Below, piece after piece: positions 5,831 through 9,953 of a DNA stretch of 9,953 bases. This DNA comes from Opitutia bacterium (GTDB lineage Bacteria; Verrucomicrobiota; Verrucomicrobiia; Opitutales; UBA953), in contig DNHH01000016.1 in the NCBI GenBank assembly GCA_003485955.1, positions 553-10,505 of the forward strand, in the 5' to 3' direction. Within the stretch, counting starts at the first letter, position 1. The number at the start of each line of letters is the position of its first letter. Under the pieces are notes generated by a model, which did no database searches, was not told the DNA's origin, and saw only the letters and a list, made by a program, of their open reading frames with translations. Made by a program: the position numbers and the translations under genes.

Positions 5831-6256
5831 ATGGCTCGTAGTTTTTCCAGACCACACCGCCTGCATGCGATGACGGAATTGAACGTCACGCCGATGCTTG
5901 ATTTGTGTTTTTGTCTTTTGATCATCTTCATGATCTCTACGCCTGTCCTCGAGCAGACGACCCAAGTTAATTTACCTAAAGCCACCCAGGGTGCGGGTAA
6001 GTCCACAGATACTAAACAGAAATACGTCATCGTTAGTATTGATGCTGCCGGCAAGTTAACCTTGGGGAATAAGACGGTAACTTTGCGCGAACTTGAAAAT
6101 GAATTTGCGACCATTGCGGCGACTCCTGAAGCCGACCAGCCGATTGTCCGTGTACGCGGCGAAGGCACCACCACGCTACAAAAGCTGATGGATATTTTTT
6201 CGGCGGCTAAATCAAAAGGTCTCACCAAAGTCGGCATCGATACCGAGATTCGTTAA
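5831..6256 (+). CDS. ExbD/TolR-family biopolymer transport protein
   Basis: This is a 141-residue protein with a short basic cytoplasmic N-terminus and one membrane helix (about 20-39). That helix starts with the family signature ELNVTPMLDLCFCLLIIFMI. D24 in it corresponds to the single proton-accepting aspartate of TolR (D23) and ExbD (D25). The remaining about 100 residues form the periplasmic domain: a beta-strand (YVIVSIDAAGKLTLGNKTV), helix RELENEFATIAA, strand PIVRVRGEG and helix TLQKLMDIFSAAKSKG, the usual TolR/ExbD order. It is normal in length and has no missing key residues. It lies 3 nt after the TolQ/ExbB gene and 2 nt before the TolA/TonB-like gene, so the three should be made together in the inner membrane. 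TolR and ExbD cannot be separated with confidence from sequence alone. Confidence 0.93.
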   Translation: MARSFSRPHRLHAMTELNVTPMLDLCFCLLIIFMISTPVLEQTTQVNLPKATQGAGKSTDTKQKYVIVSIDAAGKLTLGNKTVTLRELENEFATIAATPEADQPIVRVRGEGTTTLQKLMDIFSAAKSKGLTKVGIDTEIR

Positions 6257-6258
6257 CG

Positions 6259-7029
6259 ATGTCGGATGGATCTAAAGGCTGGATTGGTTCGCTCGTAGTG
6301 CACGGTGCACTCGTTGCACTGTTGGTCGGTGCTTCTTGGTGGGGTGCCCAGCAACAAGCTGGCAATCTAGAGGCGGTTGATCCGTTACTGGTTGACTTGA
6401 ATGGTATCGTAGGGCGCAAGGCGGGTGAAGTTGGTCGCGCAGAAGGTGTTGCGAAAGGCCAGACAACGGGTTCGCGCTTCTTCCATTTTAAGCCTATTGA
6501 TTTAGAGAAGATTCGCCGTGAGCAGCAGGCCGAAAACGCGGGTGGTTCTTCAAGCGCTGGCAGCACCCAGCCTAAAGGTTCGGGTAATAAAACTGCCCGT
6601 TCGTCCGGCACCAAAGAATCTCTTGATAACTTTTTGAATGGTAAAGGTACGGGGCGCGGTACGGGTACGGCCGCTGGGGTATCTGGCGTGAGTCTTGGCC
6701 GATCGACAGGTACAGGCGACAATGGCGGTGACGGGGGTACGGCGAGCGCTCAGCAAATGTACGCAGGCGAAGTCTTGGCGCGTTTTCGACAAGCGTGGGC
6801 TGATACAGTGACGACTCAGGGCGAAGACCTTGGCACGATTCAGTGCGGCGTTAAAGTTTCTGTCTCAGCCTCCGGGCAAGTGACTTTTGCAGGTTTTATT
6901 TCCGCTCCGTCGTCGTCGAAAGCAGCCACGTTGGTCCGTCGAGCTGTTGGCCAGATTGGCAACTGTGGGGCGCCGCCTCTCGGCAAAGCCTTCGACATCG
7001 AATTCCCGCGCGTCAGTACGAGCGAGTAA
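6259..7029 (+). CDS. TolA/TonB-like energy-transducing protein with Gly/Ser-rich linker
   Basis: This 256-residue protein is anchored in the inner membrane by one N-terminal helix (about 9-30). S11 and H15 in it reproduce the Ser-x3-His spacing (S16/H20 in TonB, also in TolA) that engages the TolQ-R/ExbB-D motor. The middle (about 55-165) is low-complexity and rich in Gly, Ser, Thr and Lys. This contrasts with the long Ala/Lys/Glu helix of E. coli TolA and the Pro-Glu/Pro-Lys linker of TonB. Residues 168-250 form a TonB/TolA C-terminal-like periplasmic domain: helix YAGEVLARFRQAWADTV, strands GTIQCGVKVSVSASGQVTFAGFI, helix SSKAATLVRRAVGQIG and strand AFDIEFPRV. C196 and C236 could form a disulfide, as TolA domain III does. 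Being third in the operon fits a dedicated transducer. Its outer partner (TolB/Pal or a TonB-dependent receptor) is not in the window. Confidence 0.8.
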   Translation: MSDGSKGWIGSLVVHGALVALLVGASWWGAQQQAGNLEAVDPLLVDLNGIVGRKAGEVGRAEGVAKGQTTGSRFFHFKPIDLEKIRREQQAENAGGSSSAGSTQPKGSGNKTARSSGTKESLDNFLNGKGTGRGTGTAAGVSGVSLGRSTGTGDNGGDGGTASAQQMYAGEVLARFRQAWADTVTTQGEDLGTIQCGVKVSVSASGQVTFAGFISAPSSSKAATLVRRAVGQIGNCGAPPLGKAFDIEFPRVSTSE

Positions 7030-7034
7030 GTCGA

Positions 7035-7595
7035 TTACTTTGAGTTAGCGTTTTGCGCGGAGATTTTATCACGCAACTTCGCTGCTTTTTCGTAGTCTTC
7101 TTTGGCAACCGCAGCGCGTAGGGCTTCTTGTAATTCTTCTAAGGTCAATTTTGTGGGCGTCCGGGTAATTTTTATTTTTGGAATCCCTTTGCCTGTTTTG
7201 TCTTTCGACATGTCTTGTCCATGGATCGGTGGTGTCGGAGCGGGCGTTAGTGGATGCCGTCCGATGTGTGTCATCCCGGGCTGACTGCGGGCGATTAAAG
7301 TATCAGCTTCTTGGGCGTGTGAGGTGTAACACTGCGCACATCCCATGCGTTGGGTGCGTTCGAAATCGACCCAGCGGAATCCGCAAGCAGGGCAGCGTCC
7401 GCGTCCGGCGGGTGCGGGGATGGCTAATTTTAGTCCAGCAGCTGTTGCGGGTAGCGGGCTAGTAAGGATCCCTGCTGGTAGGCATTTCGCACAAAAAGCT
7501 TTGGATTGTGTATGTGCACCCACGACGAGCGTCAGGAAGACGCTCGCAGGCTCTGAGCATTGAGAGCAGCAAGGGATCTGCTTAGGCTCGTTCAT
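7035..7595 (-). CDS. McsA-like protein: zinc-binding CxxC pairs plus C-terminal UVR domain
   Basis: This 186-residue cytosolic protein has four Cys-x2-Cys pairs: C10/C13, C35/C38, C68/C71 and C86/C89. Together they suit two zinc sites. A C-terminal UVR (UvrB/UvrC interaction) helix pair follows at about 149-180: TLEELQEALRAAVAKEDYEKAAKLRDKI. This layout is that of McsA, which in Firmicutes activates the protein-arginine kinase McsB and acts with ClpC; some phyla carry McsA-like proteins of undefined role. The linker (about 95-145) is rich in Pro, Lys and Thr and poorly conserved in appearance. No mcsB or clpC gene is in the window, so the partner is unknown and I do not assign the symbol. It lies 45 bp downstream of surE on the same strand. 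Its 3' end is 5 bp from the convergent TolA-like gene, which leaves no room for a separate terminator. Confidence 0.82.
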   Translation of the reverse strand: MNEPKQIPCCSQCSEPASVFLTLVVGAHTQSKAFCAKCLPAGILTSPLPATAAGLKLAIPAPAGRGRCPACGFRWVDFERTQRMGCAQCYTSHAQEADTLIARSQPGMTHIGRHPLTPAPTPPIHGQDMSKDKTGKGIPKIKITRTPTKLTLEELQEALRAAVAKEDYEKAAKLRDKISAQNANSK

Positions 7596-7640
7596 GGTTG
7601 TTAACTTAGAAAGTAAATCGCCGGTGGCAAGTGCGGGTAC

Positions 7641-8411
7641 TTAACGATGACCGACGGAAGAGAAGTCTAGAACGCTATGGCTGATACTTCCGCGTTCGAG
7701 GGCGGCGATATCGGTGTCTTTGCGCCCGGACAGTTCTTCGCCGTCATTCCAGCGGAAGGTGTAACCATCGTTACCGGGCTGAAAGAGAGTGCCAAAGCGC
7801 AAGTGAGCAGGGACGGTTTGTTCGACGGTGGTTGAGTCCTGGGTTGTCGCAGGGTAGTTTAAATTGTGTACCATGATGCCGCTGTGGGGAACTCCCACGA
7901 GCGCGCGTGCAAATTTCGCCGCATGGCGACAGGCAGCCTGCAGGCCTGGTTGAAGCGACTTAGGACACAGATGGTTGGAGTGACGGATAACCTCGAAGGT
8001 TTCTTGGTCCAAATCCAATGAGCATGCTGCCGAAGGGATTCCCCAAGTAGCACCCTCGATAGCGCCTGCGAGTGTACCTGAACTTAAGCCAAGGGGCATC
8101 GAGGCATTGTAGCCGATATTCATCCCGGAGAGTACAACGTCGGGTCGCTTGGGCAAAAGATGACCTAGGGCAATATTGACGCAATCGGACGGTGTTCCAT
8201 CGATATCCCATGCCTGATCGCCGGGTCCAGGCGCCTGATTGACTTGCACCGAGCGGTGGCGACTGAAGGCACGGCCAATCCAGCTACGCTCACCCAAAGG
8301 CGCTGCCGCCCAGACATAAAACCCCTCTTCTTTACAGGCTAAAGCGAGCGTGTGGAAGAAGGCTGCGCCAATACCATCGTCGTTGGTTAAAAGGATTGTC
8401 GGTCGGTCCAT
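7641..8411 (-). CDS. surE: 5'/3'-nucleotidase SurE (survival protein)
   Basis: SurE is a metal-dependent phosphatase that removes phosphate from nucleoside 5'- or 3'-monophosphates in the cytosol. In many bacteria it is linked to stationary-phase survival. The protein (256 aa, family range about 245-270) starts with ILLTNDDGI; D11 and D12 are the metal-binding aspartates. PLGERSWIGRAFS (38-50) supplies the active-site serine S43, and GTPSDCV (72-78) and PDVVLSGMNIGYN (90-102; N98 a metal ligand) follow. LSSGTLAGAIEGATWGIPSAACS (109-131) is the next block. The C-terminus KDTDIAALERGSISHSVLD matches the family's TDIxAxxxGYVSITPL block. It differs from consensus at DDGIGAAFF, where most SurE proteins have DDGIxAPG. 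The ATG is 7 codons before the NDDG motif, as usual. No Shine-Dalgarno is seen. It is first in a likely two-gene operon with the McsA-like gene, and divergent from the peptide-binding lipoprotein gene. Confidence 0.95.
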   Translation of the reverse strand: MDRPTILLTNDDGIGAAFFHTLALACKEEGFYVWAAAPLGERSWIGRAFSRHRSVQVNQAPGPGDQAWDIDGTPSDCVNIALGHLLPKRPDVVLSGMNIGYNASMPLGLSSGTLAGAIEGATWGIPSAACSLDLDQETFEVIRHSNHLCPKSLQPGLQAACRHAAKFARALVGVPHSGIMVHNLNYPATTQDSTTVEQTVPAHLRFGTLFQPGNDGYTFRWNDGEELSGRKDTDIAALERGSISHSVLDFSSVGHR

Positions 8412-8504
8412 AGGCTAACGTTAGGGTCAGGCATGGCACGGGGAAAGGAAATGTAGACTGTTTTGTGCCTTTTCCGCCACCGACTTACCGTCTTATGCTT
8501 TGTC
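8412..8504. promoter_or_regulatory. Divergent promoter region between surE and the peptide-binding lipoprotein gene
   Basis: These 93 bp should hold both promoters. A perfect 10-bp palindrome CTAACGTTAG (8415-8424) lies immediately 5' of the surE start. On the plus strand TATGCT (8494-8499) lies 5 nt before the lipoprotein ATG, with TTTCCG (8471-8476) 17 nt upstream as a poor -35 match. If used, that promoter would start the transcript at or next to the start codon. Nothing here is a strong consensus match. Confidence 0.4.
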
Positions 8505-9953
8505 ATGCCTCTGTTCCGTACATGTCTCTTGGCCGCCCTCATCTTTTTGGCGGGGTGTGCTCCCGAAAAAGATACCGCCACGCTTTCGGCAGAAGCTGGC
8601 GTGTTGATTATGAATAATGCTGCCGAGCCTGCAGGTTTAGATCCACAAATTGTCACGGGTATGTTGGAGTCGCGCATCGTTGGGGCCCTCTTTGAGGGAT
8701 TAGTGGCTTATGATCCTAAAACCCTCGAGGCAGTTGCGGGTATTGCAGAAAAATGGGAGATGTCGGCAGACGGGCGTACATGGACTTTTCATTTACGTCC
8801 CAATGCTCGCTGGTCGAATGGCGATCCGGTTGTCGCGCAAGATTTTCTGTTTAGCTATCAGCGTATTCTCTCTCCAGGTCTCGCCTCCGAATATGCTTGG
8901 ATGCTTTTTGCTGTCAGCGGCGCACGTGATTATTATGACGGCAAAATCAAAGACTTTTCCAAAGTCGGATTTAAGGCTCCCGATGCCCACACGGTGGTGA
9001 TGGTCCTTGACCATAAGACGCCGTATTTCTTGCAACTGCTTTGTCACCATAGCTGGTTACCTGTTCACCCGCCGACCATTCTCAAGCATGGTGCGATTGA
9101 TACTCAGAACAGTCGATGGACCCAGCCAGGGTCACTGGTAGCCAATGGTCCTTTCACCTTGGAGTCCTGGGAGGTTGCTCGTCGTATTGTCGTGCGCAAA
9201 AATCCGAAGTATTGGGATGCTGCTAATGTCTCACTCAATGCAGTCGAGTTTCGCGCGATGACCGACCTCTTTGCAGAAGAGCGGGCATTCCGTGGTGGTG
9301 AATTACACATCACTGGCGCAGTGCCGCCTTATAAGGTTCGTAAATTGATTGAGGCGAAGGATACGGCACTACGTCTCGACACATTCCTTTCCACGTCATT
9401 CATTCGCGTAAACACACAGGTTAAAGACAACCCAGCCGTCGCGAAAGTATTGAGCGATGTTCGGGTACGTCAGGCCTTAGGTATGGCGCTTGATCGAAAG
9501 ATGATGGCGGAAAAGGTTCTGCGTGCAGGTGAAGAGCCAGCCCTTGGGATCACCCCTCCTGGCACCGGTGGCTATACCTGTCGTACACGGTGGAGCCAAG
9601 ATACCGAAGCTGCCCGGAAGTTGCTTGCTGATGCTGGTTATCCTGGTGGACGTGGCATGCCGACCTTGGAGTACCTTTATAATACCTCCGAAGGCTCCAT
9701 GATTTCAGCCCAAGCCTATCAAGAGATGTGGAGAAGGCAGCTGGGCATCGAGGTGGTCCTGCGTAACCAAGAATGGAAGGTGTACCTTCAAAGTTTAAAC
9801 AAAGGCGAGTACCAGCTTGCTCGCTCGGCATGGACGGGAGACTACAACGACCCCAACACATTTTTAGAAATGTTTACGACGGGTAATGAAATGAATCAGA
9901 CAGGCTGGAGCGATCCGCTGTACGATCAGTTGATTGGTCAGGCCGCCGCGGAA
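8505..9953 (+). CDS. Peptide ABC transporter substrate-binding lipoprotein (OppA/SBP_bac_5 family), 3' end outside the window
   Basis: This is an extracytoplasmic receptor that should deliver oligopeptides to an ABC importer. The 483 visible codons start with a lipoprotein signal peptide. A hydrophobic run ends in the lipobox LAGC, with C18 expected to be lipidated, so the mature protein is membrane-tethered in the periplasm. Family 5 signatures follow. GLDPQIV and ALFEGLVAYDP come first, then the PROSITE-like stretch around GIAEKWEMSADGRTWTFHLRPN, with WSNGDPVVAQDFLFSYQRI. NGPFTLESW, NPKYWDAANVSLNAVEF, DVRVRQALGMALDR, ARKLLADAGYP and the W-x-x-YL-Q-SL segment near 9776 come later, in the same order as in OppA/MppA. 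Typical OppA proteins have about 540-560 residues, so some 60 residues probably remain beyond the window. The ligand (general oligopeptides, murein tripeptide or other) cannot be read from sequence. Permease and ATPase genes may follow on the right; none is visible. Confidence 0.93.
   Translation, partial: MPLFRTCLLAALIFLAGCAPEKDTATLSAEAGVLIMNNAAEPAGLDPQIVTGMLESRIVGALFEGLVAYDPKTLEAVAGIAEKWEMSADGRTWTFHLRPNARWSNGDPVVAQDFLFSYQRILSPGLASEYAWMLFAVSGARDYYDGKIKDFSKVGFKAPDAHTVVMVLDHKTPYFLQLLCHHSWLPVHPPTILKHGAIDTQNSRWTQPGSLVANGPFTLESWEVARRIVVRKNPKYWDAANVSLNAVEFRAMTDLFAEERAFRGGELHITGAVPPYKVRKLIEAKDTALRLDTFLSTSFIRVNTQVKDNPAVAKVLSDVRVRQALGMALDRKMMAEKVLRAGEEPALGITPPGTGGYTCRTRWSQDTEAARKLLADAGYPGGRGMPTLEYLYNTSEGSMISAQAYQEMWRRQLGIEVVLRNQEWKVYLQSLNKGEYQLARSAWTGDYNDPNTFLEMFTTGNEMNQTGWSDPLYDQLIGQAAAE

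Noticed and set aside
5822..6259. Recurrent CGTTAA at stop codons of the tolQ-, tolR-like and surE genes
   Set aside because: It is explained by a C-terminal Arg codon CGT followed by TAA. Three cases do not support a separate signal.
6222..6722. 166-codon open frame on the minus strand across the tolR-tolA-like junction
   Set aside because: It is antisense to two well-supported genes, low in complexity and without a recognisable domain. It mirrors the Gly/Ser-rich linker.

Overview
This is about 10 kb of ordinary bacterial chromosome. It is gene-dense, with roughly 50-57% GC judged by eye, and carries eleven protein genes plus one hypothetical exported protein. Two genes run off the ends: ligA on the left and a peptide-binding lipoprotein on the right. 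A Tol/Ton-type envelope motor, a lipobox and an exported protein indicate a Gram-negative envelope. Combined with a McsA-like zinc/UVR protein and mostly Shine-Dalgarno-poor starts, my best guess is Verrucomicrobiota (Opitutia-like). That placement is inference from gene content, with low to moderate confidence. I see no rRNA, tRNA, CRISPR array, transposase, integrase or phage gene.

Layout. 1-1680 (minus strand): a HAD phosphatase followed by NAD-dependent DNA ligase. 1765-3774 (plus strand): a DUF805-like membrane protein with a histidine-rich insert, then a CPA2-type cation/proton antiporter. 3789-4811 (minus strand): a small exported protein of unknown function followed 3 nt later by a RidA-family protein. 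4916-7029 (plus strand): a compact operon of TolQ/ExbB, TolR/ExbD and TolA/TonB-like genes with gaps of 2-3 nt. 7035-8411 (minus strand): SurE nucleotidase followed by the McsA-like protein. 8505-9953 (plus strand): an extracellular solute-binding lipoprotein for peptides, incomplete.

The genes form divergent pairs with 84-104 bp shared promoter regions (1681-1764, 4812-4915, 8412-8504). The convergent junctions are extremely tight (14 bp and 5 bp) and have no recognisable intrinsic terminator. No stretch over 300 bp lacks a gene. The largest gap is 2377-2535.

The functional core is the Tol/Ton motor: TolQ and TolR homologues form a proton-driven inner-membrane stator, and the third protein has a TonB/TolA-type anchor helix and a C-terminal periplasmic domain. 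The other genes are housekeeping: DNA ligation, nucleotide and 2-phosphoglycolate-type phosphatase functions, reactive-enamine detoxification, ion homeostasis and peptide uptake.

I did not find a convincing undescribed system. The most interesting non-coding signal is a set of degenerate 7-bp tandem arrays in intergenic gaps. One array makes up the whole leader abutting the antiporter ATG, and another forms the antiporter's stop codon. Also notable are the near absence of Shine-Dalgarno sequences, with -10-like hexamers close to several start codons; the proline-rich tail on TolQ; and the histidine-rich insert in the DUF805 protein.
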